Assembly (NCBI GenBank): GCA_000242815.2
Contig: AHHB01000037.1
Location: forward strand, 434,001 to 498,000
Reading direction: 5' to 3'
Source: Janthinobacterium lividum PAMC 25724
Lineage (GTDB): Bacteria; Pseudomonadota; Gammaproteobacteria; Burkholderiales; Burkholderiaceae_D
DNA: 64,000 nt
The notes beneath the pieces are model-generated. The model was not told where the DNA came from, ran no database searches, and worked only from the letters and a program-made list of their open reading frames with translations. Made by a program: the position numbers and the translations under genes. Shown piece by piece: positions 17,948 to 27,885 of this stretch (its first letter is position 1; each line of letters begins with the position of its first letter).

Positions 17948-18778
17948 TCAGAACCAGGGCAAGGCGCTGCTGCTGTCTTGCGGCAAGGCCCATTTCGGGT
18001 CGTAATCGATCTGCGCCAGGTAAAGGCCATCGGGCATGAAGGTGGGCGCGGCCGCGTGACGGTCCTTGCTTTGCAGTAAATGTCCGAGCCATTCCGGCTT
18101 TTCGCGCCCGGTGCCGATATACACGAGGGAACCGACCAGGTTGCGCACCATGTGGTGCAGGAAGGCATTGGCCGTGATGGTGAAGATGACGCAATCGCCA
18201 CGCCGCTCGATGCGGATGTCGTGCATCAGCTTGACGGGTGACTTGGCTTGGCATTGCGCGGCGCGGAAGGCCGTAAAATCATGCCAGCCCAGCAGCGGCT
18301 GCACGGCCTGGCGCATCAACGCCACGTCCAGCGGACGGAAAAAAAAGCCGGCGCGCCCTTCCACCAGCGGCGAACGGGTGGCATTGTTATACAACACATA
18401 ATGGTAGGTGCGCGCGCGCGCGCTGAAGCGGGCGTGGAAGAAATCGTTAACGGTGGGATCGCCAGCGAGCTCCTTGGCCCAGCGCACGGCGATGGATTTC
18501 GGCAGGAAGGCGTTGACGCCGCGCACCCACGAGTGCACATCGCGGTTCAGTTGCGTATCGAAATGCACAACCTGCTCCAGCGCATGCACGCCCGTATCCG
18601 TGCGCCCGGCGCAGGTGGTGGCCAAGCGCACGCGGGCAAACTGCTCGAGCGCGTTTTCCAGCTGGTCCTGTACCGTTTGCCCGTCTTCCTGTTTCTGGTA
18701 ACCATGCCAAGCCGTGCCGTCGTACTGCAGACCGAGGACGATACGCTTGCATGGCGTTGCTGTCGTAATATTTTGCAT
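17948..18778 (-). CDS. truA: tRNA pseudouridine(38-40) synthase
   Basis: A 276-residue TruA. The catalytic Asp is in CAGRTDTGVHA, and LGLQYDGTAWHGYQ marks the family N-terminus. The start at 18778 (MQNITTATPCKR) is taken over a longer in-frame extension to 18898, which has no family match. It lies between fimV and trpF as in other Burkholderiales. Confidence 0.95.
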   Translation of the reverse strand: MQNITTATPCKRIVLGLQYDGTAWHGYQKQEDGQTVQDQLENALEQFARVRLATTCAGRTDTGVHALEQVVHFDTQLNRDVHSWVRGVNAFLPKSIAVRWAKELAGDPTVNDFFHARFSARARTYHYVLYNNATRSPLVEGRAGFFFRPLDVALMRQAVQPLLGWHDFTAFRAAQCQAKSPVKLMHDIRIERRGDCVIFTITANAFLHHMVRNLVGSLVYIGTGREKPEWLGHLLQSKDRHAAAPTFMPDGLYLAQIDYDPKWALPQDSSSALPWF

Positions 18779-18924
18779 CAGAGCATTATACCGGCGCAAA
18801 GGCGGCCCCGCATTCCGGCCACACAAGCGCCTGAGACGACGTTCAGGGCAAGGCGCGCGGTCGAAGACAGTACGAATAGCACGGCCAGACCGTGCCACGC
18901 AGCCATGGACGTCGTATCAGGTGC

Positions 18925-21501
18925 TTAGCTCAGCAGCGCACGCATGGTATTGGCCTTCGCGACCTGCTCTTCGCTGCCGCCCTTGATGACTTCATCGATC
19001 AACTCGCGCGCGCCTTCCTTGTCGCCGATTTCCTGGTAGGCGATCGCCAGGTCAAGCTTGGTATCCATTTCCATGTGGATGGCCGACAAGGGATCATCCA
19101 CGCCCACGCTGGCCGTCTTGCCATCGTGGAGGTCCAGGTCGATGCCGGACAAATCGAATTCTTGCGCCGGCAGTATGGCTTCCGGCAAGCTCGCTGGCGC
19201 TTGCGCATCGTCAAACAGGCTGTCGATGGAAGGCGCGGCGGCCGCCACCGGCGCCGCTGCGGGTGCCACCGGCTCGTCAAGGTCGAAATGCGCCAAGTCC
19301 ACATCCGTCAGCGGGTCGGGCAAGGGCGTCATGCCGGCGCCCACGCCATTGACGGGGCCCGCTGGCGGCTCCAGGTCGAGGCCGAAATCCATGCTGGCGT
19401 CATCGTGCGCTTCGTGCATATCCTGTGCGCTCTGCGTGGCGGCCGGCGACTTGCGATCCGGTCCCGGCATGGCGATCGGATCGCTGGTGGAGACCGGTTC
19501 GAAATCGAGACTGTCGAGGTCGAAGTCGAGGGGGTCGCGTGCATCGCGGGGGCTCACGGAGGTAGGCGGCGCGGCCGGCGCCAGGTCGGCTAGCGGTGTG
19601 GGCGCAGCCCGATCGTCGGACAAGTCGATGCTCTGGTCACGCACATCACCGCCGCCCTGGCTCAGGCTGACAACGGCATCGTCTTGCGTATCGCCATACA
19701 GGGGGTTGACAGGGTCGAGCGCCAAGCCCAGCGCAGCTGCTTGCGCCCACTCTTCACCCTGCCCCCGAGTCAGGCTGTAGAGCTCACCAGCCTGGTCTTC
19801 AAACGCGCGCACATCATTGCGGGCAGAATAGATTTCCAGCAACTTCAGGCGAGCCGCATGACGCTCGGGATGGCTGCGCAAGGCTTCCTTGAGGATATCT
19901 TCCGCCTGGCCATCACGGCCATAGGCGATATACACGTCGGCTTCGGCGACAGGGTCAGTTTCATTGCCTTCAAGCATACTGGCACCCGCTGCGGCAGCCA
20001 CGCCGGCAACGGCGGCTGGCGTACCGTCCAGCTGGCTATCGACCGCGGATTGCTGGCCTTCCGGCACCAGGCCCGCTGGCGGCGCCACAGGCGCTTCCGG
20101 CGCGAACACCGGGGCGATATTGTCGCGCGAGAGTGGCGTTTCCTTGCGGCGGCGCGCGATCACCAGCGCCGCCACGGCCGCCAGCAAGGCAGCCAGGCCG
20201 ATGCCGACGGCACCCAGATGGTCGCTGATCTTGTCGGCCAAGGTGGGCTCCAGCGGCGAAGGTTTCTTAACCAGCGGCACCGGTTTCACTTTCGGTGCGG
20301 CCGGCTGAGGTGCGGCCGGCTGCGCCTCGGTCGGCGCGCTGGCAACGGCACTGGCCGCTGAACTGGCAACTGCGCTGGCCGCGACCTCGGCCGGCTTGGC
20401 GGGAGCGGGAGCGCTCTTGTCGGCCATAGCCTTACTTTTGACCGCCATCAACTTTTCCAGGTCGCTGACGTTCTTTTCCAGCTCCTTGACGCGCGCGGCC
20501 GCTTCATCGACCTGTTTCGCCTTGGCGATCTTGTCTTCCTCGCTGGCGACGGCGCTCTTGCCGGCCGACTTGGCCGCCGGCTCCGCTTTCGACAGTTTCA
20601 GCTTGTCTTGCGACTCGCTGACGGCCGTCGGCTTTTCCTGCACGCGGGTAGGCCCGATCTTGCCAGCCGTGCTTTGCGTCGGCTGCGCAGCCTTGCCCGG
20701 CTTGCTTTGCGACACCTGGCCTGCCAGCTTGTTGCGATAGGCTTCAAAATCGATGGCGTGCGCCGTCACGACGGCTTTTGCTGCGACCGCATCGGTGGCA
20801 CGCACGGCGTGCGCATCTGGCACGGCCAGGATGCGCCCGGCCTGCATGCGGTTCATGTTGTCGCCCTTGAAGGCATCGGGATTGGCGCGGTACAGGGCGA
20901 CGAGCATCATGTCGAGCGAGACGCCCGATGGTTTCATTTCGCTGGCGATGCGGCTCAGGGTATCGCCCGCCTTGACCTTGTATTCGCCTGCCGCCTTTTT
21001 CGGTGCAGTCGCCTCCGCCGGCTTGCTCTTGCCCGCAGCCACTGGCGCGGCCACTTGCGCACCGCGCGTTTGGCGCACTTCGGGTGTATCGAGCACGAAT
21101 GCATATTCACGTACCTGGCGCCCGCTCTTGCTGCTCAGTTCCAGCAGCAAATCGACCATGGGTTCGGCCACCGCTTGCGCCGAACTGATGCGGATGAAGG
21201 CCTTGCCGTTGCGGTTTTCCACGGCAAACGTCAGCGCATTTAGAGCGGGATTGAATTCCACGTTGGCCTGCCGGTAGGCGTCCGGCGGCGCCAGCCTGGC
21301 CAGCAGGCCAGCTGCCTCGCCTGGCTTGACGGCCGATAATTCGACTTCGGCGCGTAGCGGCTGTCCAGCGGCGGACAGCACCGTAATCTTGCCCAGCTCG
21401 GCTGCGGATGCCGCCGGTGACAATAACACCGCACAGGCGACAGCGCTGCTCAGTGTTTGAATGACAAGGGAGGCGACCCGGGGACGAGTGTGTACAGGCA
21501 T
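18925..21501 (-). CDS. fimV: FimV-family peptidoglycan-binding motility protein
   Basis: An 858-residue FimV. A signal peptide (cleavage near AASAAELG) leads to the FimV N-terminal domain, then a LysM domain (YKVKAGDTLSRIA, about residues 174-230), a coiled coil around KELEKNVSDLEKLM, a single membrane span near AVGIGLAALLAAVAALVIA, an acidic low-complexity cytoplasmic region, and the C-terminal TPR-like FimV motif (LDLAIAYQEIGDKEGARELI). FimV organises type IV pili and polar proteins in relatives. It lies between asd and truA, its usual place. Confidence 0.93.
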   Translation of the reverse strand: MPVHTRPRVASLVIQTLSSAVACAVLLSPAASAAELGKITVLSAAGQPLRAEVELSAVKPGEAAGLLARLAPPDAYRQANVEFNPALNALTFAVENRNGKAFIRISSAQAVAEPMVDLLLELSSKSGRQVREYAFVLDTPEVRQTRGAQVAAPVAAGKSKPAEATAPKKAAGEYKVKAGDTLSRIASEMKPSGVSLDMMLVALYRANPDAFKGDNMNRMQAGRILAVPDAHAVRATDAVAAKAVVTAHAIDFEAYRNKLAGQVSQSKPGKAAQPTQSTAGKIGPTRVQEKPTAVSESQDKLKLSKAEPAAKSAGKSAVASEEDKIAKAKQVDEAAARVKELEKNVSDLEKLMAVKSKAMADKSAPAPAKPAEVAASAVASSAASAVASAPTEAQPAAPQPAAPKVKPVPLVKKPSPLEPTLADKISDHLGAVGIGLAALLAAVAALVIARRRKETPLSRDNIAPVFAPEAPVAPPAGLVPEGQQSAVDSQLDGTPAAVAGVAAAAGASMLEGNETDPVAEADVYIAYGRDGQAEDILKEALRSHPERHAARLKLLEIYSARNDVRAFEDQAGELYSLTRGQGEEWAQAAALGLALDPVNPLYGDTQDDAVVSLSQGGGDVRDQSIDLSDDRAAPTPLADLAPAAPPTSVSPRDARDPLDFDLDSLDFEPVSTSDPIAMPGPDRKSPAATQSAQDMHEAHDDASMDFGLDLEPPAGPVNGVGAGMTPLPDPLTDVDLAHFDLDEPVAPAAAPVAAAAPSIDSLFDDAQAPASLPEAILPAQEFDLSGIDLDLHDGKTASVGVDDPLSAIHMEMDTKLDLAIAYQEIGDKEGARELIDEVIKGGSEEQVAKANTMRALLS

Positions 21502-21618
21502 AGTTGGTGGTATCTTAGTTGACGTGGGAAAACTGTTACTTTTCCAGAAGTATCAACATATCATCATGCCCAGTGCTATGCAAGCTCCGCATGGTTGCGC
21601 CTTGAGGGGCTCAGGACG

Positions 21619-21648
21619 AAAAAAAAGCCGGGGAAACAGTCCCGGCTT
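21619..21648 (-). terminator. terminator after asd
   Basis: Stem AGCCGGG / CCCGGCT with, on the minus strand, a following run of eight T. It lies 26 bases after the asd stop and separates the leu-asd unit from fimV. Confidence 0.8.
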
Positions 21649-21673
21649 GATCTTGATCAGCAATTAGTGTCCA

Positions 21674-22801
21674 TTACGCATCGAGCAAGATGCGCAGCAT
21701 GCGGCGCAGTGGCTCGGCCGCGCCCCACAGCAATTGATCGCCCACGGTGAAGGCCGACAGATATTCGCCGCCCATGCTCATCTTGCGCACGCGGCCGACG
21801 GGTATCGTCAAACTACCGGTGACGGCGGCAGGCGACAAGTCGCGCACGGACGCTTCGCGCGTGTTCGGCACCAGCTTGACCCATTGATTGTTGCTGGCGA
21901 TGATGTCGTTGATTTCATCGAGCGGCACGTCTTTCTTCAGCTTGATGGTCAGCGCTTGCGAATGACAGCGCATGGCGCCGATGCGCACGCACAGGCCATC
22001 GACAGCAATTTCCTTGGTGCCAAAGTCGCTGCCGCGACCAAGAATCTTGTTCGTTTCCGCGCCCGCCTTCCACTCTTCCTTGGACTGACCGTTGCCCAGG
22101 TCCTTGTCGATCCACGGGATCAGGTTGCCGGCCAGCGGCGCGCCGAATTGCTTGATTTCATCTGAGGAATAGCCATGCTGGGTGGCCAGCACCTGGCGGT
22201 CGATTTCCAGGATGGCGGAAGCGGGGTTGTCCAGCAGCGCCTTGACGGCGCTGTTGATGGTGCCAAATTGCGTCAGCAACTCGCGCATGTGCTGCGCGCC
22301 GCCGCCCGATGCCGCCTGGTACGTCATCGACGTCATCCAGTCGATCAAATCGTGCTGGAACAGGCCGCCCAGGCCCATCATCATGCACGACACGGTGCAA
22401 TTGCCGCCGATGTAGTTCTTCACGCCCTTGCCCAGCGCATCCTTGATGACGTGCAGGTTGACGGGATCGAGTACGATGACGGCGTCTTTTTCCATGCGCA
22501 AGGTCGAGGCCGCATCGATCCAGTAGCCATTCCAGCCCGCTGCGCGCAACTGCGGGAAGACCGCGCTCGTGTAGTCGCCACCCTGGCAGGAAATGATGAT
22601 GTCGCACTTGGACAGTTCGGCGATATTGCTGGCATCCTTGAGGATGGTTTCATTCTTCGCCATGGCCGGCGCCGCGCCGCCCGTGTTCGAGGTCGTGAAA
22701 AACACCGGTTCGATATGGGCGAAATCGCCCTCTTCCTGCATGCGCTGCATCAGGACCGAACCGACCATACCGCGCCAACCTACCAAGCCAACTAATTTCA
22801 T
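21674..22801 (-). CDS. asd: aspartate-semialdehyde dehydrogenase
   Basis: A 375-residue enzyme making aspartate semialdehyde for lysine, threonine and methionine. The NADP-binding start [16 protein letters not shown] and the catalytic Cys in [12 protein letters not shown] are clear. Start decided by the ribosome site: GAGGA lies six bases before the ATG at 22801 but directly abuts the ATG at 22807; the former also matches E. coli Asd. It follows leuB by 45 bases. Confidence 0.96.
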   Translation of the reverse strand: MKLVGLVGWRGMVGSVLMQRMQEEGDFAHIEPVFFTTSNTGGAAPAMAKNETILKDASNIAELSKCDIIISCQGGDYTSAVFPQLRAAGWNGYWIDAASTLRMEKDAVIVLDPVNLHVIKDALGKGVKNYIGGNCTVSCMMMGLGGLFQHDLIDWMTSMTYQAASGGGAQHMRELLTQFGTINSAVKALLDNPASAILEIDRQVLATQHGYSSDEIKQFGAPLAGNLIPWIDKDLGNGQSKEEWKAGAETNKILGRGSDFGTKEIAVDGLCVRIGAMRCHSQALTIKLKKDVPLDEINDIIASNNQWVKLVPNTREASVRDLSPAAVTGSLTIPVGRVRKMSMGGEYLSAFTVGDQLLWGAAEPLRRMLRILLDA

Positions 22802-22846
22802 TACCATTCCTCAAGATGAGACGGCGACTGCCGTCATTAGACTATT

Positions 22847-23917
22847 TTATCCCAGTGCTTTTACAACTGCATCACCCATGGCCTCGGTACCGACCAAAGT
22901 CGTGCCCGCTTCATGGATGTCGGCCGTGCGCAGACCTTGCGCCAACACCTTCTTCACCGCAGCCTCGACGCGCAGCGCCTGCTCTTCGCGGTTCAGCGAA
23001 TAGCGCAACATCATCGCCGCCGACAGGATCGTCGCCAGCGGATTGGCGATGCCCTTGCCCGCGATGTCGGGCGCCGAACCGTGCGAAGGCTCGTACAAGC
23101 CCTTGTTGTTGGCGTCGAGCGAAGCGGACGGCAGCATGCCGATCGAGCCCGTCAACATGGCGGCCGCGTCCGACAAGATGTCGCCGAACATATTGCCCGT
23201 CACCATGACGTCGAATTTCTTCGGCGCCCGCACCAGCTGCATGGCCGCGTTATCGACATACATATGATCGAGCGCAACGTCAGGATATTGCTTGTGCACG
23301 TCGATGACGATGTCTTTCCAGAACTGGAACGTTTCGAGCACGTTCGCCTTGTCCACGCTGGTCAGGCGCTTGTCGCGCTTTTGCGCCGCCTGGAAAGCCA
23401 CGTGGGCGATGCGGCGGATTTCGCCTTCCGCATAGCGCATGGTGTCAAAACCTTCGCGCTGGCCCTTGAACGGACCGTCCGGGCACTCGCGCACGCCACG
23501 CGGCTGGCCGAAATAAATGTCGCCCGTCAATTCACGGATGATCAAAATATCCAGGCCGGACACCACTTCCGGCTTCAGTGTCGAGGCGCCCGCCAGTTCC
23601 GGGTACAAAATGGCCGGACGCAGGTTGGCGAACAGGCCCAAGTTCTTGCGCAAGCCCAAAATCGCTTGCTCGGGACGGAACTGGCGCTCCAGATTGTCGT
23701 ACTGATAATCGCCAACGGCACCGAACAGCACGGCATCGGCCGCTTTTGCCAGGGCCAGCGTGCCTTCCGGCAACGGGTGGCCATGCGCAGCATAGCCGGC
23801 GCCGCCCACGGGCGCTGTTTCGAGTTCGAACGATTCGCCCAGCACATGCAAGACCTTGACGGCTTGCGCGACAATTTCAGGACCGATGCCGTCGCCGGGT
23901 AAGATTGCAATTTTCAT
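22847..23917 (-). CDS. leuB: 3-isopropylmalate dehydrogenase
   Basis: A 356-residue LeuB for the oxidative decarboxylation step of leucine synthesis. [11 protein letters not shown], the metal and substrate block [14 protein letters not shown], and [15 protein letters not shown] are present. It is 12 bases after leuD in leuC-leuD-leuB-asd. Confidence 0.97.
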   Translation of the reverse strand: MKIAILPGDGIGPEIVAQAVKVLHVLGESFELETAPVGGAGYAAHGHPLPEGTLALAKAADAVLFGAVGDYQYDNLERQFRPEQAILGLRKNLGLFANLRPAILYPELAGASTLKPEVVSGLDILIIRELTGDIYFGQPRGVRECPDGPFKGQREGFDTMRYAEGEIRRIAHVAFQAAQKRDKRLTSVDKANVLETFQFWKDIVIDVHKQYPDVALDHMYVDNAAMQLVRAPKKFDVMVTGNMFGDILSDAAAMLTGSIGMLPSASLDANNKGLYEPSHGSAPDIAGKGIANPLATILSAAMMLRYSLNREEQALRVEAAVKKVLAQGLRTADIHEAGTTLVGTEAMGDAVVKALG

Positions 23918-23929
23918 ATTTTTTATCGA

Positions 23930-24577
23930 TCAGATGACGTTGGCGAGCCACGGTTGCGTGGCGAGGTGGCGTTCTTCGAAGGCACGGATATCGTCGGCAT
24001 GGCGCAGAGTCAGGCCGATATCGTCGAGCCCATTCATCAGGCAGTATTTGCGGAAGGCATCGATCTCGAACGGATACGAGACACTACCATTGCCGGTGCG
24101 CACGCATTGCTGTTCCAGGTCCACCACCAGCTTGTAACCGGGGAATGCCTTGACTTCATGGAACAGATGCTCGACCTGGCTTTCCGACAGCACGATGGGC
24201 AGCAAGCCGTTCTTGTAACAATTATTGAAGAAGATGTCGGCAAACGAGGGCGCGATAATGGCGCGAAAACCATACTGGTCCAGCGCCCACGGCGCGTGTT
24301 CGCGCGAGGAGCCGCAGCCGAAGTTCTTGCGCGTCAGCAAAATCGAAGCGCCCTGGTAGCGTTGCTCGTTGAGCACGAACTCAGGGTTCAGCGGGCGCCG
24401 ACTATTGTCCTGGCCCGGTTCGCCATGGTCGAGGTAGCGCCATTCATCGAACAGGTTGGGGCCGAAACCACTGCGGTGGATCGATTTCAGGAATTGCTTC
24501 GGAATAATCGCGTCGGTGTCGACGTTGGCGCGGTCCAGCGGCGCTACCAGGCCTTCGTAAAGCGTAAATTTATCCAT
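23930..24577 (-). CDS. leuD: 3-isopropylmalate dehydratase small subunit
   Basis: A 215-residue LeuD, partner of LeuC in isomerising 2- to 3-isopropylmalate. [13 protein letters not shown] and [15 protein letters not shown] are family signatures. The start at 24577 (MDKFTLYEG) matches the family; an extension to 24625 is unlikely. It is separated from leuC by a small lipoprotein gene. Confidence 0.96.
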   Translation of the reverse strand: MDKFTLYEGLVAPLDRANVDTDAIIPKQFLKSIHRSGFGPNLFDEWRYLDHGEPGQDNSRRPLNPEFVLNEQRYQGASILLTRKNFGCGSSREHAPWALDQYGFRAIIAPSFADIFFNNCYKNGLLPIVLSESQVEHLFHEVKAFPGYKLVVDLEQQCVRTGNGSVSYPFEIDAFRKYCLMNGLDDIGLTLRHADDIRAFEERHLATQPWLANVI

Positions 24578-24628
24578 GCTATGTCTACTCGTTAAGACGC
24601 GCGGCGCAGGGCGCCGGCACGTCACGGT

Positions 24629-24751
24629 TTATTTTCCGCCGGCGCCAGTGACGACCTGGCCGACTTTCTGCACATCGCGGCCGATGCCGGAGACGGTGTT
24701 GCAGCCAGACAGGATGACGGTGGCGATGAGGAGGGCGAAGAGTTTTTTCAT
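24629..24751 (-). CDS. entericidin A/B-family small lipoprotein
   Basis: A 40-residue peptide: signal sequence MKKLFALLIATVI, lipobox LSGC (Cys17), then a mature part starting CNTVSGIGRDVQ and ending GAGGK. This is the size and pattern of entericidin lipoproteins, which in E. coli form a small toxin/antidote pair. Only one such gene is seen here. It sits between leuC and leuD on the same strand; a gene of this kind in this place is familiar in Burkholderiales. The ribosome site is weak. Confidence 0.88.
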   Translation of the reverse strand: MKKLFALLIATVILSGCNTVSGIGRDVQKVGQVVTGAGGK

Positions 24752-24819
24752 GATGATTTCTTGATAGTAAGTATGGAACGGGCAATGCTAGTGTACGCCA
24801 GCGGCACCCGTCCCCGCCA

Positions 24820-26223
24820 TCATCGCAAAGCCCGCACGTCGACAAAGTGGCCGGCGATGCCCGCCGCTGCCGCCATCGCTGGCGACACCAGATGGGTCCG
24901 GCCGCCCTGCCCCTGCCGACCCTCGAAGTTGCGGTTCGAAGTCGAGGCGCAACGCTCGCCCGGCTCCAGACGGTCCGCATTCATGGCCAGGCACATCGAG
25001 CAACCGGGCTCGCGCCACTCGAAGCCGGCATCCTTGAAGATACGGTCCAGGCCTTCACGCTCGGCCTGGTCCTTGACGAGACCGGAACCGGGCACCACCA
25101 GCGCCAGGGTGACGTTCGAGGCGCGGTGCTTGCCGCGCACCACGGCAGCGGCCGCGCGCAAGTCTTCGATGCGCGAATTGGTGCAAGAACCGATGAAGAC
25201 CTTGTCGATACGGATGTCTTCGATGGCGGTATTCGGTTTCAGGGCCATGTAGAGCAGCGCCTTTTCCATCGCGTCGCGCTTGACGCTGTCTTTTTCCTGG
25301 TCAGGATCGGGCACGCGGCCATCGATACCGACCACCATCTCGGGCGATGTGCCCCAGGTCACTTGCGGCACGATGTCTTGCGCGTTGAGCGTGACGACCA
25401 GGTCGAAGCGGGCGCCGGGGTCCGAATGCAGGGTGCGCCAGTAGGCCACGGCGCGCTCCCAGTGCGGACCGGCCGGCGAAAACGGACGGCCCTTGACGTA
25501 ATTGATGGTGGTGTCATCGACACCGATGATGCCGGCGCGCGCGCCCGCCTCGATAGCCATATTGCACACCGTCATGCGCCCTTCCATCGACAGCGCACGG
25601 ATGGCCGCGCCGCCAAATTCGATGCAGTAGCCGGTACCGCCGGCCGTGCCGATCTTGCCGATGATGGCCAGCACGATATCCTTGGCCGTCACGCCGGCCG
25701 GCAAGGCGCCGTCAACCTGCACCAGCATGGACTTGGATTTCTTTTGCAGCAAGGTTTGCGTGGCCAGCACGTGCTCCACTTCCGACGTGCCGATGCCGTG
25801 CGCCAGCGCGCCGAAGGCGCCGTGCGTGGACGTGTGCGAATCGCCGCAAACAACCGTCATGCCGGGCAAGGTCGCACCCTGTTCAGGGCCGATCACATGC
25901 ACGATCCCCTGGCGCTTGTCATTCATGTTGAAGTAGGTCAGGCCATAGTGCTTGGCATTCTTGTCCAGCGTTTCCACCTGCAGACGCGAGACCGGATCGG
26001 CAATGCCGTCGATGCGGCTGGTGGTCGGCACGTTATGGTCGGCCACGGCCAGGTTGGCGGAAATGCGCCACGGCTGGCGGCCTGCCACGCTGAGGCCATC
26101 GAAGGCTTGCGGGCTGGTGACTTCGTGCAGCAGGTGCCGGTCGATGTACAAAATTGTCGTGCCATCATCTTCGGCCCGAACAACGTGGGATTCCCAGAGT
26201 TTGTCGTAAAGCGTCTTCATCAT
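24820..26223 (-). CDS. leuC: 3-isopropylmalate dehydratase large subunit
   Basis: A 467-residue aconitase-family protein. The three Fe-S cluster cysteines lie in IGSCTNSR and in the CSMC segment of the C-terminal part ([11 protein letters not shown]). Early [14 protein letters not shown] is the family start; two adjacent ATGs (26223, 26220) cannot be separated, as neither has a strong ribosome site. It opens the leuC-leuD-leuB-asd unit. Confidence 0.96.
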   Translation of the reverse strand: MMKTLYDKLWESHVVRAEDDGTTILYIDRHLLHEVTSPQAFDGLSVAGRQPWRISANLAVADHNVPTTSRIDGIADPVSRLQVETLDKNAKHYGLTYFNMNDKRQGIVHVIGPEQGATLPGMTVVCGDSHTSTHGAFGALAHGIGTSEVEHVLATQTLLQKKSKSMLVQVDGALPAGVTAKDIVLAIIGKIGTAGGTGYCIEFGGAAIRALSMEGRMTVCNMAIEAGARAGIIGVDDTTINYVKGRPFSPAGPHWERAVAYWRTLHSDPGARFDLVVTLNAQDIVPQVTWGTSPEMVVGIDGRVPDPDQEKDSVKRDAMEKALLYMALKPNTAIEDIRIDKVFIGSCTNSRIEDLRAAAAVVRGKHRASNVTLALVVPGSGLVKDQAEREGLDRIFKDAGFEWREPGCSMCLAMNADRLEPGERCASTSNRNFEGRQGQGGRTHLVSPAMAAAAGIAGHFVDVRALR

Positions 26224-26560
26224 GATTTATGCAGCGTTGCCACAGCCTGTAGTAAGTGATCAAGTGATACCAAGTCATACTAAGTCATACGGTGATCCAC
26301 GGGGATTATGCCATACATTGCGCAACACAGAACCGAAACAGGTAAAAGCGTGGTGTTGGCGATACAAAGTTTGGCTACGCCGTTAGATATGAGCTGGAAA
26401 TTGCCGATATCAGCACATTGGCGGCAGACCGCGCTTATCCGCAGGCGGGCCGCCGAACGTGTCACGGCGCAATCAGAGTGCCATTTTTTCTTGATATTAT
26501 GTGTATTGTATTTTGACAATAAACACCGGCGCATGCGCGCCACCACACCCAAGGACCTCA
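26224..26560. other. leuC upstream region with 10-base-spaced repeats
   Basis: A 337-base gap between the divergent leuC and S41 peptidase genes. At 26254-26288 the heptamer AAGT(G/C)AT recurs four times at spacings of 8, 10 and 10 bases. The AT-rich part near 26490-26522 probably holds the peptidase promoter. No other gene was recognised. Confidence 0.5.
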
Positions 26561-27700
26561 ATGAAACTGAACTTGTTGGCGCTGGCCGCCCTGACCCTGG
26601 CCGCGCCGCCCTTGGCCAGCGCCGATGCGGCGGCGGCCACGCCGGGAGCAAGCTGCCTGCAGGACTTGCACGACATTGCGCCCTTCCTGCTGGAAAATGA
26701 CACGGGGGCGCGCCAGCACCTGGCGCAAAAGGGAGCGGCGTATTTCGACCTGGCGCTGAGCCGCGCAAGCGAGGCCGCGGAAAACACTAGCGATGCATCT
26801 GCTTGTAATGTCATCCTGGCCGATTATCTGAGTAAGTGGCGCACAGGCCATCTGCAGATCGTGCCCAGCGCAGCATTGAGGCACAGCAAACCAGCCCCGC
26901 CCTCCACGCCCACTGCAAATACGGTTGATAAAAGAGCGCCATCGCTGCAACTGCTGTCACCTCGGACCGCCTTACTGACACTGCCCAGTTTTTTTCCTCA
27001 GTACGGCAAGGCAATCGCTGATTTACTGGCAAGCAGGCGTCACGATCTTGCCACCCACCCCCACTGGATCATTGATGTCAGGCGCAATGATGGCGGCAGT
27101 GATAGCACTTATGCGCCGCTGCTGCCATGGATCAGCTCAGGCGAGATCGTCAGCGTGGGCGGCGAATGGCTGGCCACGCCAGCCAATATTGCCGGACAGG
27201 AAGGTATCTGCGCGCTGTACGCCCCCGGTGATGCCTCGTGCACGACAGACAGTGAGCATGCCGTCGCCCGGATGCGCAGCGTCGAATCAGGCCAGTTTGT
27301 AACACAGCGAACCGATGGGCCTGTCAGCTATGGAAGTTTGCCCAAAAAGAAGACGCAGCCGGCCCGCGTCGCGGTACTGGTCGACCGCGATTGCGGGAGC
27401 TCCTGCGAACAATTCCTGCTGGCGGTACGGCAGAGTTTTCATGTCAAGTTGATCGGCCGCAGCAGCTACGGTGCGCTCGATTATTCGAACGTGCGCCTGC
27501 ATGCCTTGCCCTCAGGGCTACGCCAGCTCATGTACGCGACCTCGCGCTCGGCTCGCTTGCCGCAGGTACAGGTCGACCTGAACGGCATCATGCCCGACGT
27601 CTACCTGCCGCCACCGAAGGACGAAGCGGAACGCGCCCAGGAAATCGTGCGCGTGCAACGCTGGCTGGAAGGCGGCACCCTGCGCCCGGACAGCATGTGA
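26561..27700 (+). CDS. S41-family-like peptidase, secreted
   Basis: A 379-residue protein with a signal peptide (MKLNLLALAALTLAAPPLASA). The middle, from LLTLPSFFPQ through WIIDVRRNDGGSDS, resembles the tail-specific (S41) protease core, and the probable nucleophile region is DRDCGSSCEQFLLAV, where the usual G-x-T-x-S-x-E pattern is replaced by a Cys-flanked SS. Whether it is an active protease is unclear. No PDZ domain is evident. The start at 26561 is preceded by the lysine-poor extension that lacks a signal sequence, so the shorter form is preferred. Confidence 0.7.
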   Translation: MKLNLLALAALTLAAPPLASADAAAATPGASCLQDLHDIAPFLLENDTGARQHLAQKGAAYFDLALSRASEAAENTSDASACNVILADYLSKWRTGHLQIVPSAALRHSKPAPPSTPTANTVDKRAPSLQLLSPRTALLTLPSFFPQYGKAIADLLASRRHDLATHPHWIIDVRRNDGGSDSTYAPLLPWISSGEIVSVGGEWLATPANIAGQEGICALYAPGDASCTTDSEHAVARMRSVESGQFVTQRTDGPVSYGSLPKKKTQPARVAVLVDRDCGSSCEQFLLAVRQSFHVKLIGRSSYGALDYSNVRLHALPSGLRQLMYATSRSARLPQVQVDLNGIMPDVYLPPPKDEAERAQEIVRVQRWLEGGTLRPDSM

Positions 27701-27710
27701 TTGCACCATG

Positions 27711-27742
27711 AAAAAAAAGCCCGCTATGCATAGCGGGCTTTC
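27711..27742. terminator. terminator shared by S41 peptidase and cheA
   Basis: A perfect 24-base palindrome AAGCCCGCTATG / CATAGCGGGCTT with eight A on its left (T run for the minus strand) and TTT on its right. It follows the peptidase stop and, on the other strand, repeat copy B after cheA. Confidence 0.85.
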
Positions 27743-27770
27743 GAATGAATACAACGATACTAAAGGCAGC

Positions 27771-27880
27771 TGAGAAAACCGTAGCGAGCGGAATGCAAGG
27801 CTGACTAAGAAGCGCCACCGTACTCTGGTACGGTGAGCATCGCAGGCTGCCTATACCGACGCGCAGCAGGTTTTGTCAGG
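27771..27880 (-). repeat. 3'-end structured repeat, copy B
   Basis: About 110 bases starting five bases after the cheA stop and read in the same direction. In the sense strand: AAAACCTGCTGCGCGTCG, GTATAGGCAGCC, GATGCTCAC, hairpin CCGTAC-caga-GTACGG, GCTTCTTAG, then CCGCTCGCTACGGTTTT. GCGTCG can pair with CGATGC, and AAAACC with GGTTTT. Compared with copies A and C the block order is identical. Confidence 0.72.
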
Positions 27881-27885
27881 TGCCA

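Noticed and set aside
24847..26259. 470-codon plus-strand open frame opposite leuC
   Set aside because: Antisense shadow; leuC is complete on the minus strand.
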